Assembly (NCBI GenBank): GCA_961205875.1
Contig: OY540816.1
Span: forward strand, 1,364,001 to 1,428,000
DNA length: 64,000 nt
Reading direction: 5' to 3'
Origin: Sialis fuliginosa
Lineage: Eukaryota; Arthropoda; Insecta; Megaloptera; Sialidae
In this document: piece after piece, positions 48,961-61,042 of the stretch
How the letters are laid out: each line of letters opens with the position of its first letter
How positions within the stretch are numbered: the stretch's first letter is position 1
Position numbers and translations under genes: made by a program
The notes under the pieces: generated by a model
Databases searched by the model: none
The model's input: only the letters and a program-made list of their open reading frames with translations
What the model was told of the DNA's origin: nothing

Positions 48961-49607
48961 ACAAAGGAACCAAGATATTTACGATTTTGTATAATGGAAG
49001 AAAACTAAAAATAAGAAACATTTTATATTTCACCCCCTGTCACATATGAAGGGTTGTAATTGGTTACATTCGATCTGGCGAGAAAAATATTACGGCAGAG
49101 AGGTTATTAGGGGGACAAAACAACCCCTTATCTTACATAGAAGTCAAGACTTATAATATAAATGCGAAAGTGTATCTCTGTCTGTCTATTTTTTACCTGT
49201 TCACGACTAATCCGCTTTACCGATCTTGATGAAATTTGGCAGTGAGATATCTTGCATCCCGAGGAAGAACATAGGCTACTTCGTATCCCGAAAATTCAAT
49301 CCTTAAGGGATTGCAAAAGGGTTGAAAAATTTGTATGGGAATTTTTTTTAGTAATAAACATTTCACCCCCTGTTACATATGAAGAGTTGTAATTAGTTTT
49401 ATTAGATCCGGCGGGAAAAATACTACAGGGGTCGGGTATTTATACATGGGGTATATAGAAGAAAAAAAAAACTATCTCGCATAGCAGTCGAGATATTTGC
49501 GATTTTGCATAATGAATGAAAACTAAAATATAGAAAAAAATTATACTTCACACTCTTACATATGAATGGTTGTAATTAGCCCCGGCGGAAAAAATATCAT
49601 TAAGATG
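48961..49607 (+). repeat. RTE-like 3' tail repeats, several partial copies
   Basis: Three related blocks with TTTCACCCCCTGTYACATATGAAG and TCCGGCGGGAAAAAT appear near 49030, 49360 and 49550. One has CTGTCTGTCTATTTTTTACC followed by CCGATCTTGATGAAATTTGG, typical of insect retroelement tails. The last block is split by the foldback element at 49608 and resumes at 60124 (ACGCGAGCGAAGCCGTGGG). Confidence 0.65.
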
Positions 49608-49639
49608 AGCTATGTGAACTTAGCAACTGACTTTGGAAA

Positions 49640-51771
49640 ATTAAATTTTTTTTATATGCATTCGTTTGTACCTCGTTTGTACCCGTTTGTACCGCAAAAA
49701 TTTTCGTTTGTACCTCAAAGGGCTAAGAAATATAATTTTTTTAAAAAAGGGTAGCAACCAACATTATAATATTAAAAATCTGAGAACGGCATCAGCTTCG
49801 ACATCGTTTGTACCCGTTTGTACCGCAAATATTATTGGTTTTAAACAAAGGGCTAAATAATAAAAATTAAAAATAAGGGCGACATCCAAAAAGTTCCAAA
49901 GTGGGTATTTCTAATTTCGATTGTTTAATAAATTGTTTATCATGTGCAATCGTTTGTACCTTTTGTGCGTTCGTTTGTACCACCAACGGTTATTTTTTTA
50001 CTCTAAGGGCTCGAAGGGAAAAACAAAAAAAACATCGTAGACTATGTAATTTTCGGAATATTTTAAATCTGTAAACGGCATTGGATTCAGCGTCGTTTGT
50101 ACTCGTTTGTACCGCAAATAGTTTTGTTTGTACCTCAAAGGGCCAAAAGGTACAAACGATTGGACATTTGAAAATCTAGTTTCATTGTTATTTTGTGTTT
50201 GGTATATTAAATAAATTGTTTATCATATGCAATCGTTTGTAACATTTGTGTGTTTGTTTGTACCACCAAGGGTTATTTTTTAAGTCTAAGGGCTCGAAGG
50301 GAAAACAAGAAAAACATCGTAGACTATGTAATTTTAGGAATATTTTAAATTTGTAAACGGCATTGGATTCAGCGTCGTTTGTACTCGTTTGTCCCGCAAA
50401 TAATTTTGTTTGTAACTCAAAGGGTCAAAAGGTACAAACGATTAGACATTTGAAAATCTATTATCATTGATATTTCAAATTCGGTACTTTAAATAAATTG
50501 TCTATCAAGTACAATCGTTTGTACCTTATGTGTGTTCGTTTGTACCACCAAGGGTTATTTTTTTTACTCTAAGGGCTCGAAGGGAAAAACAAAAAAAACA
50601 TCGTAGGCTATGTAATTTTCGGAATATTTTAAATCTGTAAACGGCATTGGATTCAGCGTCGTTTGTACTCGTTTGTACCGCAAATAGTTTTGTTTGTACC
50701 TGAAAGGGCCAAAAGGTACAAACGATTGGAGATTTGAAAATCTATTATCATTGTTATTTCGTGTATGGTATATTAAATAAATTGTTTATCATACGCAATC
50801 GTTTGTACCTTTTGTGTGTTCGTTTGTACCACCAAGGGTTATCTTTTAAGTCTAAGGGCTCGAAGGGAAAAACAAAGAAAACATCGTAGGCTATGTAATT
50901 TTCGGAATACTTTAAATCTGTAAACGGCATTGGATTCAGCGTCGTTTGTACCGCAAATAGTTTTGTTTCTACCTCAAAGGGCCAAAAGGTACAAACGATT
51001 GGTCATTTGAAAATCTATTATCATTGTTATTTCGTGTTTGGTATATTAAATAAATTGTTTATCATATGCAATCGTTTGTACCTTTTGTGTGTTCGTTTGT
51101 ACCACCAAGGGTTGTCTTTTAAGTATAAGGGCTCGAAGGAAAAAACAAAAAAAACATCGTAGACTATGAAATTTTCGGAATATTTTAAATCTGTAAACGG
51201 CATTGGATTCAGCGTCGTTTGTACTCGTTTGTACCGCAAATAGTTTTATTTGTACCTCAAAGGGCCAAAAGGTACAAACGATTGGACATTTGAAAATCTA
51301 TTATCATTGTTATTTCGTGTTTGGTATATTAAATAAATTGTTTATCATACGCAATCGTTTGTACCTTTTGTGTGTTCGTTTGTACCACCAAGGGTTATCT
51401 TTTAAGTCTAAGGGCTCGAAGGGAAAAACAAAGAAAACATCGTAGGCTATGTAATTTTCGGAATATTTTAAATCTGTAAACGGAATTGGATTCAGCGTCG
51501 TTTGTACTCGTTTGTACCGCAAATAGTTTTGTTTCTACCTCAAAGGGCCAAAAGTTACAAACGATTGGACATTTGAAAATCTATTATCATTGTTATTTCG
51601 TGTTTGGTATATTAAATAAATTGTTTATCATATGCAATCGTTTGTACCTTTTGTGTGCTCGTTTGTACCACTAAGGTTTATTTTTTTTTATACTCGAAGG
51701 GCTCGAAGGAAAAAACAAAAAAAACATCGTAGGCTATGTAATTTTCGGAATACTTTAAATCTGTAAACGGC
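49640..51771 (+). repeat. Tandem array of ~283-bp CGTTTGTACC units, left arm first part
   Basis: GGATTCAGCGTCGTTTGTA marks the start of each unit (near 50085, 50365, 50650, 50930, 51205, 51490). Each unit holds six to seven CGTTTGTACC or GGTACAAACG motifs in both orientations, plus AAGGGCTCGAAGG, ATCGTAGRCTATG and AAATAAATTGTTTATCAT blocks. Repeated small open frames here are an effect of the repeat, not genes. Confidence 0.9.
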
Positions 51772-54700
51772 ATGTCCATGAAGTTAGCAGAGCAAAGTCA
51801 GCAAAACAAAAGTTCACTTGACTAATAATTAAGTGCTAATTAAATGCTAATTAAATGCGCAAAAAGAAAATTTAATGCTCTTTTAGAAAAAAAAATATTG
51901 CATGTTTTGCTAGCTTCAGATGAACTCAGCAGAACAAAGTGTCGAATAACAGTTAAAATCGTATGTAACTAAACGAAATGCTTCAGAAAATTAAATGCTA
52001 ATTAAATGCGCAAAAAGAAAATTTAATGCTCTTTTAGAAAAAAAAATATTGCATGTTTTGCTGGTTTCAGATGAACTCAGCAGAACAAAGTATCGAAAAA
52101 CAGTTAAAATCGTATGTAACTACACGAGATGCTTCAGAAAATTAAATGCTAATTAAATGCGCAAAAAGAAAATTTAATGCTCTTTTAGAAAAAAAATATT
52201 GCATGTTTTGCTAGCTTCAGATGAACTCAGCAGAACAAAGTGTCGAATAACACTTAAAGTCATATGTAACTACACGAAATGCTTCAGAAAATTAAATGCT
52301 AATTAAATGCGCAAAAAGAAAATTTAATGCTCTTTTAGAAAAAAAAAATATTGCATGTTTTGCTGGTTTCAGATGAACTCAGCAGAACAAAGTATCGAAA
52401 AATAGTTAAAATCGTATGTAACTACACGAGATGCTTCAGAAAATTAAATGCTAATTAAATGCGCAAAAAGAAAATTTAATGCTCTTTTAGAAAAAAAAAA
52501 TATTGTATGTTTTGCTGGTTTCAGATGAACTCAGCAGAACAAAGTATCGAAAAACAGTTAAAATCGTATGTAACTAAACGAGATGCTTCAGAAAATTAAA
52601 TGCTAATTAAATGCGCAAAAAGAAAATTTAATGCTCTTTTAGAAAAAAAAATATTGCATGTTTTGCTAGCTTCAGATGAACTAAGCAGAACAAAGTGTCG
52701 AATAACAGTTAAATTCGTATGTAACTACACGAAATGCTCCAGAAAATTAAATGCTAATTAAATGCGCAAAAAGAAAATTTAATGCTCTTTTAAAAAAAAA
52801 ATATTGTATGTTTTGCTAGCTTCAGATGAACTCAACAGAACAAAGTGTCGAATAACAGTTAAGGTTGTATGTTACTACACGAAATGCTTCAGAAAATTAA
52901 ATGCTAATTAAATGCGCAAAAATAAAATTTAATGCTCTTTAAAAAAAAAATATTGCATGTTTTGCTGGTTTCAAATGAACTAAGCAGAACAAAGTGTCGA
53001 ATAACAGTTAAAGTCGTATGTAACTACATGAAATGCTTCAAAAAATTAAATGCTAATTAAATGCTCATAGTGATACAGTTGAAATATATTAAATTTGATA
53101 ACCGGTTTATTATTAATAAGTATTATCTATTTCCAGTATCAAACAATAATAATTTTTACCAGGAGTGTATGGAGCCAGTGGGCCCGTCGATTTTTTTCAA
53201 ATATTTTTGTGTTCTTTAATTATTTCCCGAGTAGGGTTCTTATAGAAGATTATTTGTCAAAAAATACACACAAACATACTTTCTTCATTTTGGTTTTTTG
53301 AAAAAAATTAAGTTCAGAGTTTTGATACGCCCTGTACAAAGAATACAATTTTGTTAATGTTTGATGTAATATCGCAATAATAGATCATATGCCAAAATTA
53401 TTTTTAGCAAAAAACAAAATTTTTTTTGTTGTAATTACAAGATGTTGAAAATAACACAATTTTCTTACAAAAATGGTCATAATTTATAAACTACTTAGTA
53501 TAATCCCACACATGCTATATCAAAGTATCCTAAAAATAAATACCTTTAGATTATAAATTAAAAAAATATACTTTGTATTTAAAAAAATATTACTTTGATC
53601 TGTAGCACACTCATTGGACACCCTATATAAATGTAACTATTTAAAAAATGTGCTGCTTGTCTATCCTGACAACTTTTGTATTTAAAGTTTTCTTCCACTT
53701 ATTATAATAAATGAAATATTGTACTTTGACAACATAAGGCAAATAGCGTCCTATTAAAACATATATATAAAGACCTTGATAAACAACCATAGATGCATGT
53801 TTAATGTCAAATCTGAGTTCAACAATTACAGTTTTTTAGAAGAGTATTAAATTTTCTTTCTGCGCATTTAATTAGTTTTTAATTTTCTGTAGCATTTCGT
53901 GTAGTTACATACGACTTTAACTGTTTTTCGACACTTTGTTCTGCTTAGTTCATCTGAAGCTAGCAAAACATGCAATATTTTATTTTTCTAAAAGAGCATT
54001 AAATTTTCTTTTTGTGCATTTAATTAGCATTTAATTTTCTGAAGCATCTCGTGTAGTTACATACGATTTTAACTGTTTTTCGATACTTTGTTCTGCTGAG
54101 TTCATCTGAAACCAGCAAAACATGCAATATTTTTTTTTCTAAAAGAGCATTAAATTTTCTTTTTGCGCATTTAATTAGCATTTAATTTTCAGAAGCATCT
54201 CGTGTAGTTACATATGACTTTAACTGTTATTCGACACTTTGTTCTGCTGAGTTCATCTGAAACCAGCAAAACATGCAATATTTTTTTTTCTAAAAGAGCA
54301 TTAAATTTTCTTTTTGCGCATTTAATTAGCATTTAATTTTCTGAAGCATCTTGTGTAGTTACATACGATTTTAACTGTTTTTCGATACTTTGTTCTGCTT
54401 AGTTCATCTGAAACCAGCAAAACATGCAATATTTTTTTTTTCTAAAAGAGCATTAAATTTTATTTTTGCGCATTTAATTAGCATTTAATTTTCTGAAGCA
54501 TCTCGTGTAGTTACATACGATTTTAACTATTTTTCGATACTTTGTTCTGCTGAGTTCATCTGAAACCAGCAAAACATGCAATATTTTTTTTTCTAAAAGA
54601 GCATTAAATTTTCTTTTTGCGCATTTAATTAGCATTTAATTTTCTGAAGCATTTCGTGTAGTTACATACGATTTTAACTGTTATTCGACACTTTATTCTG

Positions 54701-54858
54701 CTGAGTTCATCTGTAGCTAGCAAAACATGCAATATTTTTTTTTCTAAAAGAGCATTAAATTTTCTTTTTGCGCATTTAATTAGCATTTAATTAGCACTTA
54801 ATTATTAGTCAAGTGAACTTTTGTTTTGCTGACTTTGCTCTGCTAACTTCATGGACAT
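51772..54858. mobile_element. Nested foldback element with 9-bp target duplication
   Basis: The target duplication GTAAACGGC lies at 51763-51771 and 54859-54867. The ends are ATGTCCATGAAGTTAGCAGA and its complement, part of about 80 bp of unique terminal repeat. Arms of tandem units of about 152 bp follow (AATTAAATGCGCAAAAAG, TTGCATGTTTTGCT, GATGAACTCAGCAGAAC): eight in the left arm to about 53070, six in inverted orientation at 53840-54775. The core, 53075-53830, is unrelated AT-rich DNA without a gene. Long tandem-repeat arms with 9-bp duplications are the hallmark of Drosophila FB elements, which use a MULE/NOF transposase. Confidence 0.9.
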
Positions 54859-57517
54859 GTAAACGGCATTGGATTCAGCGTCGTTTGTACCGCAAATAGT
54901 TTTGTTTCTACCTCAAAGGGCCAAAAGGTACAAACGATTGGTCATTTGAAAATCTATTATCATTGTTATTTCGTGTTTGGTATATTAAATAAATTGTTTA
55001 TCATATGCAATCGTTTGTACCTTTTGTGTGTTCGTTTGTACCACCAAGGGTTGTCTTTTAAGTATAAGGACTCGAAGGAAAAAACAAAAAAAACATCGTA
55101 GACTATGAAATTTTCGGAATATTTTAAATCTGTAAACGGCATTGGATTCAGCGTCGTTTGTACTCGTTTGTACCGCAAATAGTTTTATTAGTACCTCAAA
55201 GGGCCAAAAGGTACAAACGATTGGACATTTGAAAATCTATTATCATTGTTATTTCGTGTTTGGTATATTAAATAAATTGTTTATCATACGCAATCGTTTG
55301 TACCTTTTGTGTGTTCGTTTGTACCACCAAGGGTTATCTTTTAAGTCTAAGGGCTCGAAGGGAAAAACAAAGAAAACATCGTAGGCTATGTAATTTTCGG
55401 AATATTTTAAATCTGTAAACGGAATTGGATTCAGCGTCGTTTGTACTCGTTTGTACCGCAAATAGTTTTATTTGTACCTCAAAGGGCCAAAAGGTACAAA
55501 CGATTGGACATTTGAAAATCTATTATCATTGTTATTTCGTGTTTGGTATATTAAATAAATTGTTTATCATATGCAATCGTTTGTACCTTTTGTGTGCTCG
55601 TTTGTACCACTAAGGTTTATTTTTTTTTATACTCGAAGGGCTCGAAGGAAAAAACAAAAAAAACATCGTAGGCTATGTAATGTTCGGAATATTTTAAAAC
55701 TGTAAACGGCATTGGATTCAGCGTCGTTTGTACTCGTTTGTACCGCAAATAGTTTTATTTGTACCTCAAAGGGCCAAAAGGTACAAACGATTGGACATTT
55801 GAAAATCTATTATCAATGTTATTTCATATTTGGTACATTAAATAAATTATTTATCATCTGCAATCGTTTGTAAATTTAAAATTTCCGAAAATTACATAGT
55901 CTACGATGTTTTTTTTGTTTTTCCCTTCGAGCCCTTGGTGTAAAAAAATAACCCTTGGTGGTACAAACGAACACATAAAAGGTACACACGATTGTACTTG
56001 ATAGACAATTTATTTAATATACCAAACACGAAATAACAATAATAATAGATTTTCAAATGTCCAATCGTTTGTACCTTTTGGCCCTTTGAGGTACAAACAA
56101 AACTATTTACGGTACAAACGAGTACAAACAACGCTGAATCCAATGCCGTTTACAGATTTAAAATATTCCGAAAATTTCATAGTCTACGATGTTTTTTTTG
56201 TTTTTCCCTTCGAGCCCTTATACTTAAAAGATAACCCTTGGTGGTACAAACGATCACACAAAAGGTACAAACGATTGCATATAATAAACAATTTATTTAA
56301 TATACCAAACACGAAATAACAATGATAATAGATTTCCAAATGTCCAATCGTTTGTACCTTTTGGCCCTTTGAGGTACAAACAAAACTATATGCGGTACAA
56401 ACGAGTAAAAATGACGCTGAATCCAATGCCGTTTACAGTTTTAAAATATTCCGAAAATTACATAGCCTACAATTTTTGTTTGTTTTTACCTTCGAGCCCT
56501 TAGACTTAAAAAATAACCCTTGGTGGTACAAACAAACACACAAAAGGTACAAACGATTGCATATGATAAACAATTTATTTAATATACCAAACACGAAATA
56601 ACAATAATAATAGATTTTCAAATGTCCAATCGTTTGTACCTTTTGGCCCTTTGAGGTAGAAACAAAACTATTTGCGGTACAAACGAGTACAAACGACGCT
56701 GAATCCAATGCCGTTTACAGATTTAAAATATTCCGAAAATTTCATAGTCTACGATGTTTTTTTTGTTTTTCCCTTCGAGCCCTTAGAGTAAAAAAATAAA
56801 CCTTGGTGGTACAAACGAACACACAAAAGGTACAAACAATTGCATATGATAAACAATTTATTTAATATACCAAACACGAAATAACAATGATAATAGATTT
56901 TCAAATGTCCAATCGTTTGTACCTTTTGGCCCTTTGAGGTACAAACAAAACTATTTACGGTACAAACGAGTACAAACGACGCTGAATCCAATGCCGTTAA
57001 CAGATTTAAAATATTCCGAAAATTACATAGCCTACGATGTTTTCTTTGTTTTTCCCTTCGAGCCCTTATACTTAATAGATAACCTTTGGTGGTACAAACG
57101 AACACACAAAAGGTACAAACGATTGCATATGATAAACAATTTATTTAATACACCAAACACGAAATAACAATGATAATAGATCAAATGTCCAATCGTTTGT
57201 ACCTTTTGGCCCTTTGAGGTAGAAACAAAACTATTTGCGGTACAAACGAGTACAAACGACGCTGAATCCAATGCCGTTTACAGATTTAAAATATTCCGAA
57301 AATTACATAGTCTACGATGTTTTTTTTGTTTTTCCCTTCGAGCCCTTAGAGTAAAAAAATAACCGCTGGTGGTACAAACGAACGCACAAAAGGTACAAAC
57401 GATTGCACATGATAAACAATTTATTAAACAATCGAAATTAGAAATACCCACTTTGGAACTTTTTGGATGTCGCCTTTATTTTTAATTTTTATTTTTTAGC
57501 CCTTTGTTTAAAACCAA
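54859..57517. repeat. Tandem array of ~283-bp units, second part with orientation switch
   Basis: Direct units run from 54859 to about 55870 and inverted units from about 55875 to 57517. The switch falls at GCAATCGTTTGTAAATTTAAAATTTCCG. 54859-55710 is almost base-for-base the same as 50922-51771, showing a three-unit higher-order repeat. The inverted part ends with AAACAAAGGG-type unique sequence mirrored from 49835-49930. Confidence 0.9.
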
Positions 57518-58113
57518 TAACACTAGTCGACAGAGGTTTTGCACATGAAATCGGACCTATATTTTATGATAGAGGACAGTTCAGAGATTTCAGAACCGCT
57601 TTCGGATACTCTCCATCACGTCAGATTTTTTTTTAAACTGAATTTTTGAAAAAAAGTCATTTTGACTATTCAAGTGCTCATACCTTTCCTTACAGAAACC
57701 GTTCCTGAATTGATATTTTTGTTTTCCAAACTGCGTTGAAAAGAAGAAGGATATAGCTTTCCAACGCGCCATATAGCAGTCAAATCGATCCATTCGTTCT
57801 CGTCCTATGCTTACAACTATGTGCAATTTTATCGAAAAAAATGTGTTTTTTTCACATTTCAACCATTCATTTGTTTTATGAAAAAATATTTATCACATAA
57901 AAATGTCCATTTTTATTCATGGATCTCATAGAGGAGTCTTCCTAGAGTATTCCTGTTTAAATATCCCCTTGTGCGATAAATAGAACCAAAGATATGACAA
58001 TTAACGTGAGGCAACCGATTTTTGGGTTTTTTAATTTCAATGCATTGTATTAAGTATTATCAAAAAATTTGTTATAATTACATGTGCAATGTTGTTTTGT
58101 GAATATTAATATA

Positions 58114-58473
58114 TCATATTCCAATTGTTTTTTCCATTTCAAGCCTTGATAGTCTGATGTTGCTGTTAAGTAACGATTTAAAAGTGTTTTTTCGGCCCTT
58201 TTCTTTTGTGTAATGCATGAGTGTCTCGGAGCAGTAACCAACAAAACTCTCCAAGCATTTTGGATACATACAGCCCATTGAGCGGTCTTCCATGTCGCTT
58301 ATATCTTGGTGGAAACGTTCACCATGCTCGTCTGAAAAATCACCCAAATTATCTGGGAAAAAATCAATGTGCGATTTGAGAAAATGCATTTTAAGCATCA
58401 AGTTGGATCCAATTGTGTGGCAATTTTTCAACATTGTTTCCACTAGTTGTTTGTAGTTTGGGCTTCTAACATT
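58114..58473 (-). pseudogene. Inverted duplicate of the 3' half of the transposon gene
   Basis: It encodes the same stretch as 58934-59230 on the plus strand (NYKQLVETMLKNCHTIG, LKMHFLKSHIDFFPD, SDEHGERFHQDISDMEDR). It differs after DMEDR by a small indel that changes the frame. Its 5' side runs into unrelated bases of the central spacer, so it is a headless copy. Confidence 0.75.
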
Positions 58474-58576
58474 TACATTATATGAAAAATACAATTTGCA
58501 AATAGTCGCAAATTTGAAGATAATAGCCGTATTAATGGGCTTACAGAGCGGTTTTACCAAGCATAACTGATTTTTA

Positions 58577-59230
58577 TGCCTCTACGACAGTAAAGAACAT
58601 AACGAGCATTGGACGAGAGAAACATGGCCCTATAGAAGTATACGTAAGGTGTTTTCAGTGTCAAATCCAGACTACTTGTTCCCAAAGATAAAACAATTTT
58701 ACCACCATTACACATTAAATTGGGCTGATGACCCAATTCGTCAAAGCAGTTGGCAACACAAACACCGCTGCCATCGACTTCTTGGACGGCATGTTTCCTC
58801 GCTTCAATAGATTCAAAGTAGAAGAGGAAATTTTCGTTGGTCCCCAAATAAGAACAGCTGTACATTCAGAAGAATTTCCAAACAACAAATCGCATGGGCT
58901 TCTTTCGAGGCTGTTATTCACGGTTTTTTGGGTAATGTTAGAAGCCCAAACTACAAACAACTAGTGGAAACAATGTTGAAAAATTGCCACACAATTGGAT
59001 CCAACTTGATGCTTAAAATGCATTTTCTCAAATCGCACATTGATTTTTTCCCAGATAATTTGGGTGATTTTTCAGACGAGCATGGTGAACGTTTCCACCA
59101 AGATATAAGCGACATGGAAGACCGCTTCAATGGGCTGTATGTATCCAAAATGCTTGGAGAGTTTTGTTGGTTACTGCTCCGAGACACTCATGCATTACAC
59201 AAAAGAAAAGGGCCGAAAAAACACTTTTAA
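58577..59230 (+). pseudogene. Transposon gene, SDEHGERFHQDI family, C-terminal part
   Basis: Read in order over shifted frames: LYDSKEHNEHWTRETWPYRS, TILPPLHIKLG, then (after a one-base loss near 58726) LMTQFVKAV, IFVGPQIRTA, a second shift near 58890, AWASFEAVIHGFLGNVR and NYKQLVETML. The rest is open to the stop at 59230: LKMHFLKSHIDFFPD, SDEHGERFHQDISDMEDR, FCWLLLRDT, HKRKGPKKHF. This order of blocks is that of a large arthropod repeat-borne protein family of unknown biochemical role (from memory). Only the C-terminal 210 or so residues survive. Confidence 0.7.
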
Positions 59231-60123
59231 ATCGTTACTTAACAGCAACATCAGACTATCAAGGCTTGAAATGGAAAAAACAATTGGAATATGATATATT
59301 AATATTCACAAAACAACATTACACATGTAATTATAACAAATTTTTTGATAATACTTAATACAATGCATTGAAATTAAAAAACCCAAAAATCGGTTGCCTC
59401 ACGTTAATTGTCATATCTTTGGTTCTATTTATCGCACAAGGGGATATTTAAACAGGAATACTCTAGGAAGACTCATCTATGAGATCCATGAATAAAAATG
59501 GACATTTTTATGTGATAAATATTTTTTCATAAAACAAATGAATGGTTGAAATGTGAAAAAAACACATTTTTTTCGATAAAATTGCACATAGTTGTAAGCA
59601 TAGGACGAGAACGAATGGATCGATTTGACTGCTATATGGCGCGTTGGAAAGCTATATCCTTCTTCTTTTCAACGCAGTTTGGAAAACAAAAATATCAATT
59701 CAGGAACGGTTTCTGTAAGGAAAGGTATGAGCACTTGAATAGTCAAAATGACTTTTTTTCAAAAATTCAGTTTAAAAAAAACCTGACGTGATGGAGAGTA
59801 TCCGAAAGCGGTTCTGAAATCTCTGAACTCTCCTCTATCATAATATATAGGTCCGATTTCATGTGCAAAAAACTTTTTGGAATTTGTCGACTAGTGTAAT
59901 ATTTGCGGTAGAAACGGGTACAAACGATGTCGAAGCTGATGCCGTTCACAGATTTTTAATATTATAATGTTGGTTGCTACCCTTTTTTAAAAAATTTATA
60001 TCTCTTAGCTTTTTGAGATACAAACGAAAATTTTTGCGGTACAAACGGGTACAAACGAGGTACAAACGAATGCATATAAAAAAAATTTAATTTTCCAAAG
60101 TCAGTTGCCAAGTTCACATAGCT

Positions 60124-61042
60124 AAGATGGGGGTTACAAAATTTACGCGAGCGAAGCCGTGGGTAGCAGCTAGTTTAATATAATATTTTGAAATACTACT
60201 TTAAAGTAGCAAAAGATACATTTTTCTTTCCGAAAATTATAATTTTAATCTAGAATTCTAATACTACTGAAATGTACAATTTAACATAACATTAATGTAA
60301 TTTAATGTTATACTTGGAAATATTAATTTCTAGTAGAATGTAATTTTTCTTTCTAGACATTTCTTCTATTTCTAAATATAACATTAAATATTGAATGAGC
60401 AAGAAAAAACATCACCTGGCAAAAAGAGTACAGTGAATTAATAAGAAACAAAACTCACACATTATAGAATACACAAAAAACTGCAATTTAAAATTATAAA
60501 AGGAATACAAAAAACCTTTTCTTCCATATACCAAAGTGACCCATGTATCAGGCCCACCTTATACCTAAGATCCTGCGATGATGGGCTCATCAGCAAACTC
60601 CCACTCCGTCAGACATCCCTTGTGAAACAATCGCATGCATAAAACTGCACAGAAATAACAAAAACACCACTGATCTGTTGGAAAAGGAGAAATCCAGCCG
60701 ACAAGAAATGCATCTCAATATCATTACTCATTTTACACGTGATGGGAAATCAACCAAATTAACTAATTAAATAAATAATTACCAAATAAAAAATATTTAT
60801 AGTTTTTGATAACAAAAATTAATTACATCAACTATAATTAATTTTTGTCACCAAAAACTAGAAATATTATTTATTTAGTAATTATTTATGTAATTAGTTA
60901 AATGTGGTTGATATATTAATTTAAAAGTTAATTAAAACGTGGTAAAAAACAACAAATGACTAATCAGTTAACATATCAATATATTGTAACTTAATTTATT
61001 TCTGCCAGTGTTTAATAAAATTGTAACACAGCAAACATCATC
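60124..61042. other. RTE tail remainder, unrecognised DNA and lectin upstream region
   Basis: 60124-60175 is the split RTE-like tail (ACGCGAGCGAAGCCG, GGGTAGCAGCTAG). 60758-60902 forms an imperfect hairpin (AACTAATTAAATAAATAATTA with its mirror TAATTATTTATGTAATTAGTT). 60950-61042 is the immediate upstream region of the lectin; I see no convincing TATA box. Confidence 0.5.

Larger units (their letters stand above)
57521..59896. mobile_element. CACTA-ended element nested in the foldback, itself an inverted duplication
   Basis: The ends are CACTAGTCGACA and its complement, and TAA is duplicated at 57518-57520 and 59897-59899. CACTA termini with 3-bp duplications indicate the CACTA/EnSpm (CMC) superfamily. 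The arms 57521-58473 and 58934-59896 are long, nearly identical inverted copies. About 460 bp between them is single copy. The empty site is visible in the mirrored foldback arm at about 49822 (CAAATATTATTGG). Confidence 0.85.
49608..60123. mobile_element. 10.5-kb foldback element with tandem-repeat arms
   Basis: AGCTATGTGAACTTAGCAAC at the left end is mirrored at the right end (60100-60123, one mismatch). The direct repeat AAGATG (TAAGATG if one T is shared) flanks both sides. The left arm has unique sequence, then CGTTTGTACC units of about 283 bp running to about 55870. There the array flips orientation and runs inverted to 57517. The end segment 59900-60123 mirrors 49608-49835. Two later insertions, 51772-54858 and 57521-59896, account for about half the length. 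I find no transposase of its own. The flank is an RTE-like tail. The design recalls Drosophila Foldback and Galileo elements. Confidence 0.8.

Noticed and set aside
51775..54857. Regularly spaced repeats resembling a CRISPR array
   Set aside because: Units are about 152 bp with no unique spacers, occur in inverted arms and sit in an insect genome.
50000..57300. Many similar open frames (starting MRYKRVQTTLNP and MDSASFVLVCTANS)
   Set aside because: They arise from the 283-bp tandem unit read on both strands. They repeat with the unit and have no independent start, splice or domain evidence.
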